NCBI GenBank assembly: GCA_026129405.1 | Contig: JAHCID010000002.1 | Location: forward strand, 778,333-842,332 | From: a bacterium | GTDB lineage: Bacteria; Desulfobacterota; Binatia; DP-6 | Reading direction: 5' to 3' | DNA: 64,000 bases | Part shown: one piece after another, positions 16,484 through 24,970 of the stretch | Layout of the letters: the number at the start of each line of letters is the position of its first letter | Numbering within the stretch: position 1 is the first letter of the stretch | The notes under the pieces: model-generated | What the model was told of the DNA's origin: nothing | What the model saw: only the letters and a program-made list of their open reading frames with translations | The model's database searches: none | Program-made: the position numbers and the translations under genes

Positions 16484-17241
16484 CCGAGCGCCGAGTGCGG
16501 CCGCTCGCGGGCGTACTTGTCGAGCCAGTCCGCGACGGCCGTGAAGGCGTGATCGCGGCTCGTGAAGCGGTGCAGCCAGACGCACTCCTGCTTCAAGGTT
16601 AGGAAGAAGCGCTCGATGAGCCCGTTCGGCTGGGGCGTATAGGGCGTGCTGTACTCCTGGGTGAGGCCGTAGCGCCGCGCGACCGCGACGAAGGCCTTCG
16701 CGCCGAAGACCACGCCGTTGTCCGACCGCAGGACAAGCGGCGGCGAGGCCGCGTCGATCCGGCGCGCCCGCAGCGCTTCCTCGAGCGCCGCCGCCGCGCC
16801 GCCAGCGATCCCGGACGTCGCGAGGCGCCAGCCCACGATCGTGCGGTCGTAGCAGTCGATGATCGCCGTCAGGTGGCACCAGCCGTCGCGGCCGCAAACG
16901 AGACCTGCCAGCCGTTCAGCTTCAGGATGCGGTGCATCTTCTTGCGGTTCACCGGCTGGGCGGTCGCCCGACGGATCCGCGCCGTGATCATGCGCAAGCC
17001 GGCGGCCGGCTCGGCGGCGATGATGGCCCGGATCTGCCCCTCCAGCTCGACGTCCACGACCAGCGGACGCGACGCGCGCGGCGCCGGCGGCCGATAGGAG
17101 AAGGTCGACCGCGGCACGCCGAACCACCGGCACAGCGGCGCGATCGACACGCGGTGGCCTTCTGCCCGCATGAGGCCCTGCACCGTCAGAAGGCTTTCTC
17201 GGGTGTCCCGGGTACCCTGTCCAGTCTCGGAGGGGAACCAC
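16415..17241 (-). pseudogene. IS3-family remnant with broken orfB and no orfA
   Basis: Imperfect terminal repeats (TGGTGTCCCC at 16415; GGGGAACCA at 17232-17240) bound the remnant. The minus strand encodes an HTH_21-like part (GLMRAEGHRVSIAPLCRWFGV to KKMHRILKLNGWQV) and, in another frame, the rve integrase core (CGRDGWCHLTAIIDCYDRTIVGWRL, SDNGVVFGAKAF, ERFFLTLKQE, ERPHSALGYRTP). A deletion of roughly 20 codons with a frame change separates them near 16885, and orfA is absent, so it is dead. Confidence 0.8.
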
Positions 17242-17263
17242 CTCAATCGACACGACGCACCTT

Positions 17264-17515
17264 CTCTGCGGCCGTGACGGCTGGTGCCATCTCATGGCGA
17301 TCATCGACCGCACGATCGTCGGCTGGCGCCTGACGAAGTCCGGGATGAGGGCGTCGCGGCGGCCGCGCTCGAGAACGCGCTGCGAGGCCTCACACATTCC
17401 TTTGCGACTCTTATTGAGGCCTAGGTCGTGCTCGGGGCCTACCGGGACGACTTCAACAACCACCGCCCGTACAGCAGCTTGGGGCGCAAACCCCCGGCAC
17501 AGTACGCCGCCGGAC
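17264..17515 (+). pseudogene. Two IS3-family transposase scraps
   Basis: The plus strand reads CGRDGWCHLMAIID...RTIVGWRL then, after a frame change, DEGVAAAALENALRG, an inverted diverged relative of the adjacent IS3 remnant. A second scrap near 17431 reads AYRDDFNNHRPYSSLGRKPPAQYA, the C-terminal end of another IS3 transposase. Neither is functional. With the following entry they account for the 17.25-17.85 kb stretch. Confidence 0.6.
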
Positions 17516-17547
17516 AGAGGACTCACGCGGACCGCAAAGACGTACCT

Positions 17548-17847
17548 TTACGAGTGGCGTGATGGCCCGGCGTCGGGGGGCAGACCACGATCGGCGGCGC
17601 TTTCATGGCACGCGGCCATGTTCACGGGAACGTCAAATCCACCGGCGTTCACCCGTCGGCCGGAATTCCTCGATGGCAACTGCGGCGCGATCCGATTCCA
17701 CAGGTTGTCCGGCACCCGCCACACCATCGCCAACGGCTGCCCACCGTCGCCGTCGCTTTGCCGCCATCCCCACTTCCACTTCATGCCCTTGCGACACGCG
17801 AGATGTGGGTACTTACGTAGCAAGCCGCGGATCCAGCGTTGACTCAC
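17548..17847 (-). pseudogene. Possible IS5-type transposase N-terminal fragment
   Basis: The minus strand encodes 99 residues. The middle VPDNLWNRIAPQLPSR...GRRV resembles the start of IS5-family (DUF4096-like) transposases, preceded by a basic Trp-rich stretch. The usual continuation with the Asp motif is absent. The assignment is tentative; it could be an unrelated small ORF. Confidence 0.3.
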
Positions 17848-17862
17848 TTGTGGGGTAGGCTC

Positions 17863-18597
17863 TTACTCGCGAGTTCCGTTGGAACTGGCTCGGGGCGTGG
17901 GGATACCGCCTTCCGGAATGTCGGCCGGAACGCAGAGAAAGCAGGCTCCTCGGCGCCACAAGAACTGCTCCAGCACGCGAAATCCAGCCAGCCTCAGCAT
18001 CGCGATGGCGCAGCTGGGCGTGAAGCCCCAATAGTAATTCGCATATCCCCATTCGGGAACAAACTCGCGATCTAATCCGACCTTCGCGCGACCGGGCGTA
18101 GAGTAATTGTAGAACCGTCGGCCCCGGTCATCCAAAAAGGGGAAGAACACCGCACCTTGTGGAGCGCGTCGCTCCGAGATGGTCGCTGTTGTGAGTATCA
18201 GATATGCCTTGCAAATTGATCGCAGTCGCTCAAGCGTCAGCAGCGGGTGCGGCACATGATAGAGGACTCCCGAACAGAACACCACGTCGTGTGGGCCTAC
18301 CACAGCGGCCACTCGGGAATCATTGATATCGCCTTGAACGAACCGCACGCGGTTTCCAAGCGAATCGTTGCGCTGAAGGAATTCTGGCGTGGCGGTGACA
18401 ACATCGAGCCCGGTGACCGTTGCGGCACCGTGAGCAACGGCCCCAAACGCATAGTCCCCATCGACGTTCCACATGCAGCCGACATCGACGACACTACGCC
18501 CTCGGGCTACCCGCTTGATCAGCGCTCGGTTAACATCCTGCACTGGCGGTTGGCGCCGAAGTCGGCGCCCAAGAGCTTGGGCCGCGTCGCGAAACAT
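17863..18597 (-). CDS. SAM-dependent methyltransferase, island cargo
   Basis: A 244-residue class I methyltransferase: motif I VVDVGCMWNVDGDYAFG (36-52), acidic VTGLDVV end of strand 2, QGDIND, and CSGVLYHVPHPLLTLERL as motif post-II. The C-terminal half (GRRFYNYSTPGRAKVGL...EWGYANYYWGF) resembles methyltransferases linked to polysaccharide or small-molecule modification. Codon use is less GC-biased than in flanking chromosomal genes, consistent with transfer. It is followed on the same strand by IS debris and preceded by the secreted protein below; the substrate is unknown. Confidence 0.75.
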   Translation of the reverse strand: MFRDAAQALGRRLRRQPPVQDVNRALIKRVARGRSVVDVGCMWNVDGDYAFGAVAHGAATVTGLDVVTATPEFLQRNDSLGNRVRFVQGDINDSRVAAVVGPHDVVFCSGVLYHVPHPLLTLERLRSICKAYLILTTATISERRAPQGAVFFPFLDDRGRRFYNYSTPGRAKVGLDREFVPEWGYANYYWGFTPSCAIAMLRLAGFRVLEQFLWRRGACFLCVPADIPEGGIPTPRASSNGTRE

Positions 18598-18664
18598 CGC
18601 TTGCGCTTATATCAGCGATAGCAGGCCCTGGCTAACGTCACATGCCAGCGATTCGCATCTCCTG

Positions 18665-20284
18665 TTACCGAGGTCTTCCGGAGAGGAACGCGCCGCTGGG
18701 GGAGGCTTCGAGTTCTTCTCCCCCATCACTCATCGAGTCCCCACCGCCTCCCATGAGCGATTCGCCGCTCGGGACCACGGGCTTCGGATTGAAGCACAGC
18801 CAGTTATCCGTCCAGGTGTGGCCCGCCGGCTCTATGGGCTCGGTGATTTGGATGCAGCTCTTGCCCGCAATCGGGCCAGCATGACTCCACTGGACACCCA
18901 CATCCCATTTGGCGCACAAATAGTTATCGTTCCAGCTATCCGGATCGGACGGCTCCTCAATCTTGACGCAATACAGCCCCGCGGCCCCTGCGGCTGTCTT
19001 TTCGGCCTCGCTCTTTGCGAATACTAGACCAAGGTTTTTATGGGTACAAAGTTCGTTATCTGACCACGCATGCGGATCTGCCGTCTCCGCGAACGCTGCG
19101 CAGTGCATGTCGGACACCGCATGCCCCGGGGTGACGCAGATCCCTGCATCGTAATCCCAGCAGAAGTCGTCAGCGTCCACCCAGGCGTAGTCCTGGAAGT
19201 CGAAGTACTTAGCGCGAGGATCATTATTCGGCTTAAAGAGGCTGAGCTGGCATGCAGTCGGCGTGCACCCAGAGATGCCCTGGGAGAAATAAAACATTCT
19301 CTGGCAGTTTGAGAGCGAGTTGCAGTGGTCGAGAATAGCTCTGATGGCCTGCCCCGGCTGGCTGTCGTGGGCGTTCTGGCATACCGTGCAGGGGGCATCA
19401 GGATTGTTGGCCATGCCCCACTCGGTAACCCAGAACTTCGTCGTGCATGCCGGGGCTCCGAGGAAGTTCGGCGGACCCGTGTAGCATTCGTTGAAGCCAT
19501 TTAGTTGGGTCATCAGCGACTTCGTGTTGGCCCGGGTGGCATAGTAGTGCACCGAAACGAAGTCCAGCGGACGAACCATGCTGCCGTTCCACGTAACCCA
19601 ATTGCGGACGACGTTGATGTTCGGTTGCCCCGCAACCGCTACACCCCCAATGACGGCCGGAACCGTACGCTCCGCTTGTACGGCGAAGATAGCATCGTAC
19701 ATCGTAGGCAATATCTGGGTGACGAACTCCTGGCGAGTACCGCCCCATCGCGTGCATGAGGTTGGTTCGTTCCAGATTTCAAAACCATCAGCCAGGTCTT
19801 TGAACTTCCGGGCGAGAGCCTCCGTCAACTGCGCAATGACTTGGATATCCTTTGGTGGCCACCCTTCGTTCTGGGGGTTGGTCGGGCAACTGCGGAGGCC
19901 GGTCGTCCGTTTGTTGAAGGGGGGATTGCCTTTGAGAACGATCAGGATCGACATCGCGCCGTGCGCCTGCTGACGGGCGAGCATCGTGTCCGCAATGATT
20001 CCGTCCAGCCACTGAGTAGAGCCCCCTGCGACAATCGTGTTGAAGTTTGCCTCCTGGGCCGCGAAGTTTCCCCCGTCGGCACCCACGACCTTATCATAAG
20101 GAACAAAGATTCGTACCCATTTTACTCCCGCATCCCTTGCAAGATCGAGTCTGACGGTATCGCTGTTGGCCGCGTCGAAGGTGACATTTATCCCGTATGG
20201 GTTCCGGCTGCAGGTCGAGAAGCCCACGCCGAAAATCACAGGCAACGCGAGGGCAAGAATCCTAAGGCTCCGGTGGAGCAGCAT
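18665..20284 (-). CDS. Secreted clan GH-A-like glycoside hydrolase with C-terminal repeats, island cargo
   Basis: A 539-residue exported protein with signal peptide MLLHRSLRILALALPVIFGVG. The body is a TIM-barrel-like glycosidase: FEIWNEPTS supplies a probable acid/base Glu (E172-E173), SVHYYA follows, and KFWVTEWGMAN supplies a probable nucleophile Glu near 288, the spacing seen in GH-A families such as GH39/GH5. After about 380 there are three copies of a motif with W-x-D-N-x-L-C (SDNELCTHKN, NDNYLCAKWD, TDNWLCFNPK), probably Cys-paired binding repeats. Codon use is distinctly lower in GC than the chromosome. It is most likely imported polysaccharide-active cargo; the exact substrate is unknown. 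Confidence 0.65.
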   Translation of the reverse strand: MLLHRSLRILALALPVIFGVGFSTCSRNPYGINVTFDAANSDTVRLDLARDAGVKWVRIFVPYDKVVGADGGNFAAQEANFNTIVAGGSTQWLDGIIADTMLARQQAHGAMSILIVLKGNPPFNKRTTGLRSCPTNPQNEGWPPKDIQVIAQLTEALARKFKDLADGFEIWNEPTSCTRWGGTRQEFVTQILPTMYDAIFAVQAERTVPAVIGGVAVAGQPNINVVRNWVTWNGSMVRPLDFVSVHYYATRANTKSLMTQLNGFNECYTGPPNFLGAPACTTKFWVTEWGMANNPDAPCTVCQNAHDSQPGQAIRAILDHCNSLSNCQRMFYFSQGISGCTPTACQLSLFKPNNDPRAKYFDFQDYAWVDADDFCWDYDAGICVTPGHAVSDMHCAAFAETADPHAWSDNELCTHKNLGLVFAKSEAEKTAAGAAGLYCVKIEEPSDPDSWNDNYLCAKWDVGVQWSHAGPIAGKSCIQITEPIEPAGHTWTDNWLCFNPKPVVPSGESLMGGGGDSMSDGGEELEASPSGAFLSGRPR

Positions 20285-20742
20285 GTAATACTCTCTAGGT
20301 CATCTGTGGGAGCAGGTCAAGCTGGCTTTGTGTCATGACGCCGTGAAGGCCCCGAAGGCGTTGTCCCGTGAGGCGTTGCCCAGGTCGCCCTTCGGTTGGG
20401 CGGTCGGGTCTGATTTCTACGCCGCATGGCTGACCTGGAAGTGCTCAGACCTGATCTGACAACGTGCTAGCAGCCCGTGGTGAAAGCCGCGATGCCGGCG
20501 GGTATATGGATGCCATTCGTTTCGGACGACCGTGCGTCGAGTGACTGCGCGACAGATCGGATGATCGCCCACCGGCACGCCGCACGGCCCGCCTTCGTCG
20601 CCGCCCACCACTGCGCCCACGCGTCGAAGACCGTCCGCAGGGCGGCCGCGCGCCCCTGGAGACTGCGCGGCGTGCCGACGCCGTAGCGCGTCCGCAGCAA
20701 CAGCCCGAGATTCATTGTCCCACTCTGGGAGGGTAGAACCCC

Positions 20743-20890
20743 TCACCTTTAGGTGACGCCTTTAGGAGGCTTGCGGTACGTAGGGCGGGATGCGCAGCGA
20801 CCGTCGCGCCGCTCACGCCGTCTATGAGTGCCACTATCACTTCGTGTTCATCACGAAGTACCGTAGGCCGGTGCTGCGGGGCGAGATTGA
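20743..20890 (+). pseudogene. 5' remnant of an IS200/IS605 element with tnpA start
   Basis: A short stem-loop (TCACCT-TT-AGGTGA, 20743-20756) precedes ATG 20790. The ORF reads MRSDRRAAHAVYECHYHFVF then ITKYRRPVLRGEI, the N-terminal signature of the HUH transposase TnpA. It stops at 20890, where an IS3 element begins. The catalytic HxH and Tyr are lost. No clear TnpB is seen on either side; the 20285-20740 stretch otherwise holds only an unrecognised short minus-strand ORF (20467-20715). Confidence 0.75.
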
Positions 20891-20951
20891 CCTGACCCCC
20901 GCGATCGCGGCCACTTGAAATGGCAGAGGCCCCCGCGCGAAGGAGGGCGAC

Positions 20952-21218
20952 ATGCGGAAGAGCCGGTTCACGGAAGAGCAGAGCGTGGGCGTGCTCAAGG
21001 AGGCGGAGGCAGGCCAGAAGGTGGAGACGGTCTGCCGCAAGCACGCCATCAGCGAGCACACCTTCTATCGCTGGAAGGCGAAGTACGGCGGCCTCGAGGT
21101 GAGCGACGCGCGACGGCTGAAGAGCCTCGACGACGAGCATCGGCGCCTGAAGACGCTCGTCGCGGACCTCACGCTCGACGTGCAGATGCTCAAGGCCGTG
21201 GCGCAGCGAAAGTGGTGA
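20952..21218 (+). CDS. IS3-family orfA (HTH protein)
   Basis: An 88-residue protein: [21 protein letters not shown], a helix-turn-helix [24 protein letters not shown] and a leucine-rich C-terminal helix ([22 protein letters not shown]). This is the DNA-binding half of IS407-type transposases. It overlaps the orfB frame by 7 bp at its end. Confidence 0.9.
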   Translation: MRKSRFTEEQSVGVLKEAEAGQKVETVCRKHAISEHTFYRWKAKYGGLEVSDARRLKSLDDEHRRLKTLVADLTLDVQMLKAVAQRKW

Positions 21219-22039
21219 CGCCCGCTGCACGCCGTCTGGCGGTGGGGTGGTTGCAGGACGGGTTCGGCGTCAGCCAGCGCCGATCGTGCGAGGTGCTCGG
21301 AGCGGTGCGCTCGACGATCCCGTACCGCTCACGTCGGGCCGATGACGCCGCGCTGCGCGCGCAGCTCATCGCGCTCGCCGCGCAGCGCCGTCGGTTTGGC
21401 TACCGGCGGCTCACCGTGCTGCTCCGTCGCGGCGGCACGCTCGTCAATCACAAGAAGGTCTATCGCCTTTACCGCGAGGAGCAGCTCACCGTGCGCCGCC
21501 GGAGGCGGAAGAAGCTCGCCGCCGGCGCGCGCATCGTCCTGGCGTCGCCGACGGGACCAAACCAGCGGTGGTCGATGGACTTCATGGCCGACAGCTTGGC
21601 CACCGGCCGCACGTTCCGGATCCTGAACATCGTCGACGACTACAGCCGCGAAGCGATCGCGACGGAGGTCGATACTTCGCTGCCCGGCCTCCGCGTCGTG
21701 CGGGTCCTCGAGCGCATTGCCCAGAGCCGCCGGCTGCCCGCCATGATCGTCTGCGACAACGGTCCGGAGTTCACCGGCCGGGCGCTCGACTCGTGGGCCT
21801 ATGCCCGCGGTGTTCAGCTGCACTTCATCCGGCCCGGCAAGCCGATCGAGAACGCGTTCGCCGAGAGCTTCAACGGCCGGATGCGGGACGAGTGTCTGAA
21901 CGAGAGCTGGTTCGTCGATCTCGGCGAGGCGCGCACCAAGATCGGCTCCTGGCGCATCGACTACAACGAGGCCCGGCCCCACAGCGCGCTGGGGAACCGG
22001 ACTCCAATCGAGTACGCGCAGGGCGCTCTGCCATCATAA
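21212..22039 (+). CDS. IS3-family orfB (rve transposase)
   Basis: Read from the GTG at 21212, 275 residues with an HTH_21 region ([16 protein letters not shown]) and a complete DDE core: the first Asp in [13 protein letters not shown], the second in [14 protein letters not shown], and the Glu in [19 protein letters not shown], ending [16 protein letters not shown]. It may be made as an orfA-orfB frameshift product. All catalytic residues are present, so the IS could be active. Confidence 0.9.
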   Translation: MVTPAARRLAVGWLQDGFGVSQRRSCEVLGAVRSTIPYRSRRADDAALRAQLIALAAQRRRFGYRRLTVLLRRGGTLVNHKKVYRLYREEQLTVRRRRRKKLAAGARIVLASPTGPNQRWSMDFMADSLATGRTFRILNIVDDYSREAIATEVDTSLPGLRVVRVLERIAQSRRLPAMIVCDNGPEFTGRALDSWAYARGVQLHFIRPGKPIENAFAESFNGRMRDECLNESWFVDLGEARTKIGSWRIDYNEARPHSALGNRTPIEYAQGALPS

Positions 22040-22061
22040 GCGGCCGACTTCGGGGGTCAGG

Positions 22062-22185
22062 TCAGGCGTAGGAGAGCTCCCGCGTCGTCGCCTCCTGCAG
22101 CAGCGCTTCGAGGCGCTCGCGGCTCTTGAAGAGGCGGAGGCGTTGGGAGATGCTCCTGCAGTCGCTCGAGCTGGGCGGCCTTCAT
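22062..22185 (-). pseudogene. istB fragment of an IS21-family element
   Basis: ATG at 22185 overlaps the istA stop (ATGA). It reads MKAAQLERLQEHLP and, after a one-base shift, RLRLFKSRERLEALLQEATTRELSYA, the IstB N-terminus. It is cut at the edge of the IS3 copy at 22061, so the ATPase domain is missing. Confidence 0.75.
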
Positions 22186-23225
22186 GACGACACCGCTTCG
22201 CCGGCGCCGAGCGCGTCGTAGACGCCGAGGTCGCGGATCTCGACGTCGGTGCCGAGCTGGCGCGGATCGCCCGTCGCCGGCCCGCGGGTCGACGGCCGCT
22301 GCCGGGTGATGCGGGCAATGGGCCACGGCCCGTGCTCAGGCAGGATGCGGACCTCGTGCTTGCCGCAGAGCTCAGGGTGCGTCGCCACGAGCGTCCCGCG
22401 ATGGAAGACGTGCAGCGTGCCCGCCTGCCGGAGGACCTCGACCGGCTGCCCGATCAGCCGGAAAGGGACGGAGTAGCGATTCGTCTCGAAGCTGACGAGA
22501 TAGTCGTCGGCAACGATCCGGGCCTGCCGGGTGTCGAGGCGAAAGCCGGCCTGGCCGGCCGTGGGGATGAGCAGCGCCTGCTCGCGGGCGAAGCGATCGA
22601 TCGGCCGCTCGTGGGTCGTGCCGTGGACACGGACATCGGCAATCTCGGTGGTCCACTGCACCAGCTGCTCGTCGAAGTCGACCTCGTCGATGAAGGTTCG
22701 GCCGGGCAGGAAATTGCGGCGGCAGTACTTCACCCGCTCTCGACCTTGCCCTTGGTCTGCGCCCGGTACGGCTGACAGACTCGGGGCTCGAAACTCCAGT
22801 AGTCGGCGAACGCTTTGAACGTCGGATTCCACACGACGTCCCGGCCGACGCCGCCGTGACAGACGGTGCGAGGCCGATCGTACAGGTGCTCCTGGGTGTG
22901 GCCGCCGAAGTGCTCGAAGGCCCGCTCGTGGGCGTCCAGAAACAGCGGCAGCGTCTCGGCCGCGCAGCCGCGGTAGAAGCTCCGGCGGCTGAAGCCGAGC
23001 GTCAGCACGAAGACATGGCGCACGACGGGCTGGTGGCGAAAGTGCACGCGCGCCTGGCCCCAGTCGATCTGGCTCTGGTGGCCGGGCGGCGTTTCAAAGC
23101 GGATCAGCGCGCGCTCGGCCTGCAGCCGCACGGCGCGCAGTGGCTGCACGAACCGCTTCACCGTGTCGTAGCTCCCGCCGTAGCCCCGCTGCTGGCGCAG
23201 CTCTTGGTAGGGCGGCCTCAGGCCG
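22182..23225 (-). pseudogene. istA of an IS21-family element, truncated and frameshifted
   Basis: The upstream part reads YGGSYDTVKRFVQPLRA...ERALIRFETPPGHQSQIDWGQ...FGGHTQEHLYDRPRTV...YRAQTKGKVE. A one-base shift near 22735 moves to the frame with VKYCRRNFLPGRTFIDEVDF...IADVRVHGTTHERPIDRF. The N-terminal helix-turn-helix region is missing beyond 23225. The first catalytic Asp (QIDWGQ) remains, but the gene cannot make a full transposase. Confidence 0.85.
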
Positions 23226-23231
23226 CCTCGA

Positions 23232-23349
23232 GCTATGACGGCGTGCTCCGCGGGAGCTGGAAGATGCTAACGTCGTCTCAGCTATGACGGCGGACGCGAT
23301 CGTAACCCGGCGCCGCGTCACTCCGAGCCCCGCAGCGGCTATGACGGCG
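23232..23349. repeat. Three 12-bp direct repeats GCTATGACGGCG
   Basis: Copies are at 23232-23243, 23281-23292 and 23338-23349. They lie between the broken istA end and the island boundary. IS21 ends carry multiple short transposase-binding repeats, so this may be the old IS21 terminus. The rest of 23226-23471 holds nothing else I recognise. Confidence 0.6.
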
Positions 23350-23471
23350 GGCAGGACACCCTCTGTCAGCGCACGACTCGAAGCGCGCTGTGCGGAGTGG
23401 AACTGCCACCAGAACTGCCACTTGCGGTCGAAGGCCGCTCTCTTCGGTGTCCTAAGCCTGCGAGAAGAAGA

Positions 23472-23518
23472 AGTGGAGCCGAGGGGAGTCGAACCCCCGA
23501 CCTCTAGAGTGCGATTCT
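23472..23518. repeat. Right direct repeat (att-like), inside tRNA-Ala
   Basis: Identical over 47 bp to 13825-13871. It includes the 3' half of the intact tRNA-Ala gene. The intact gene at this end and the partial copy at the other is the usual outcome of site-specific integration at a tRNA 3' end. Confidence 0.85.
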
Positions 23519-23546
23519 AGCGCTCTCCCAGCTGAGCTACGGCCCC
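23474..23546 (-). tRNA. tRNA-Ala (anticodon CGC)
   Basis: A 73-nt cloverleaf on the minus strand. The acceptor stem is GGGGCCG/CGGCTCC, with the G3-U70 pair that identifies alanine tRNAs. The D arm is GCTC...GAGC, the anticodon stem CTAGA/TCTAG with loop ATCGCAC (CGC at 34-36), and the T arm GGGGGTTCGACTCCCC. The discriminator is A, and CCA is not encoded. It reads GCG codons. The 3' end points into the island. Confidence 0.95.
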
Positions 23547-23639
23547 ACACGAAACGCGCCAGGACGGCGCACGGACGACACGGCGAGGTGGTGAAACGAG
23601 GAGGCTCGGCTATACCCAGGCCCTCCGCGGTGGTCAACC

Positions 23640-24451
23640 GGGAAGGTCACGGATGGACGACGACGTCGGCCTGGCGTCTTGCCGGTGCCGGCATGGCCGG
23701 CGGCCAGGACGCCGGCAACGATTGTCGAACGGGGGCGCGTTCTCGAGGCGGAGGCCGGCGCTGTGGTCGTCGGCGGTCTGGTTGTCGGTGAGGGGGGACG
23801 AGGTCGTCGGCATCGTCGATGCGGAGGCCGTGGTCGTAGGCGTCCCGGACGGCGTTGTCGCGCAGCACGGCGCGGGGGACGTCGCCAAGCGCCTATGCCG
23901 CTGCGGGGCGACGTCAGCATATTGCGCTCGACGCGGACGTCGGGCCGATCCGTTCACGCGGATGCCCTCGCGGTAGCTGCCGGTGACCGGGTGTCGACGA
24001 TCGCGCTGCCGGGAGCGTCGACCAGTCTCGATGCCCTCTCGCCGCGGGTGCCGGCGGTCGTGACGCGCGCGATCGTGTTCGCGGCGCCGCCGTTCCCGCG
24101 GATCGCGAGGGCGCCGTTCTCGAGGTGGAGGTCGGCGAGCGACGTGCCGCGGACGCGATTCAAGCGTACGGCGTCGTACGTGCCGACGATGGTGGGCGGC
24201 GCGCCTGGATCGGTGCCGGCGATGCTGAGGCCGTCGCGCGCACCGACTCCACGTGGTCGCCGGGGCGAAGAGGATCATCGTGCCGGCGCGCGCGGCGGCG
24301 ACGGCGGTCTGGAGGTCGGGTAGTCGGCCGGGACGCGCGGCGTGCCGGTGGCCGGCCGTGTCGTCGTGGTGGTTGACGGCGGCGGGCCGACGCTGCTGCT
24401 GAGAAGCAGGAGCGCGACGGCCGGCACGCGACGGCGCCGGAGAGATCGCAT
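23640..24451 (-). pseudogene. Decayed secreted right-handed beta-helix (NosD-like) gene
   Basis: From ATG 24451 the frame gives MRSLRRRRVPAVALLLLSSS, a signal peptide, then a Thr-rich stretch. Homology then hops between frames: DLQTAVAAARAGTMILFAPG, TIVGTYDAVRLNRVRGTSLA, LHLENGALAIRGNGGAANTI, TDNQTADDHSAGLRLENAPP. These are parallel beta-helix/NosD-type repeats. At least three frame changes are needed, so it is inactive. It fills the gap between the tRNA and the copper ATPase region. Confidence 0.6.
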
Positions 24452-24608
24452 CGACAGAAAGCACGCTAGCCGGCGCGCAGCGGGCGTCGATTCCCGTCGT
24501 TGCGCCGGGCGCGAGCTTTTCTCGCGCGCCTGCGGGGCCGGCGGCACGTCGGGGGTGGCGACGCACCGCCGGCCCTTCGTGCGGGACGGCGTTCGCCGCC
24601 CCGCGGTC

Positions 24609-24899
24609 TCACTTTCCGCCGCGCCCCCGACGGGACGGCGGCGTCTCCTCGATCGCCTCGCCGCCCCGCGGGGACGCGGACCCCTCGCGGCTTCCCCATC
24701 CGCCCTCGCCACCCCGCCGCCACCGCGAGCCCCGTTGCGCCGCCGGCATCCGGCGGCGGTCCTCGACGTCCTCGGCCATGCGTTGCGCGCGCAACAGATC
24801 CGTTGCGCGCGGCGGTTCCAGCGCCGGACTGCTGCGGGCGCCGGATGCGCCGCCGATGCCCAGCCCACCGACCATCATCACCACGAGCAGCCACCGCAT
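24609..24899 (-). CDS. Small putative secreted protein, divergent from the copper ATPase
   Basis: A 96-residue ORF beginning [21 protein letters not shown], a plausible signal peptide, followed by a basic, Gly/Arg-rich tail with no recognisable domain. The tail composition is what random GC-rich sequence also gives, so the gene is uncertain. The 71-bp gap to copA would hold both promoters. Confidence 0.4.
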   Translation of the reverse strand: MRWLLVVMMVGGLGIGGASGARSSPALEPPRATDLLRAQRMAEDVEDRRRMPAAQRGSRWRRGGEGGWGSREGSASPRGGEAIEETPPSRRGRGGK

Positions 24900-24970
24900 G
24901 CGGAGAGGCAGAAGCACGGCGCGTGCCGCGCGCGTTGACTCGCACGTCCGGCGTCTCCAGATCCGAGCGC

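Larger units (their letters stand above)
20891..22061. mobile_element. Intact IS3-family element (IS407-like)
   Basis: The ends are CCTGACCCCC at 20891 and its complement GGGGGTCAGG ending at 22061. The element is 1171 bp and holds orfA and orfB. It interrupts an IS200/IS605 remnant on the left and an IS21 istB remnant on the right. No target duplication is visible, so the flanks were rearranged after or during insertion. Confidence 0.85.

Noticed and set aside
20467..20715. TnpB of the IS200/IS605 remnant
   Set aside because: The ORF is divergent from tnpA as expected but has no TnpB zinc finger, RuvC motif or recognisable start; it stays unassigned.
23232..23349. Short CRISPR array
   Set aside because: Only three 12-bp repeats with unequal spacing; better explained as an IS21 end.
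23376..23471. Integrase C-terminal scar beside the right att repeat
   Set aside because: The position is where an integrase might end, but no tyrosine-recombinase motif could be read.
24782..24795. Perfect palindrome GTTGCGCGCGCAAC upstream of copA as a metal-regulator site
   Set aside because: It lies about 175 bp before the gene inside a GC-rich possible coding stretch and does not match CueR or CsoR sites.
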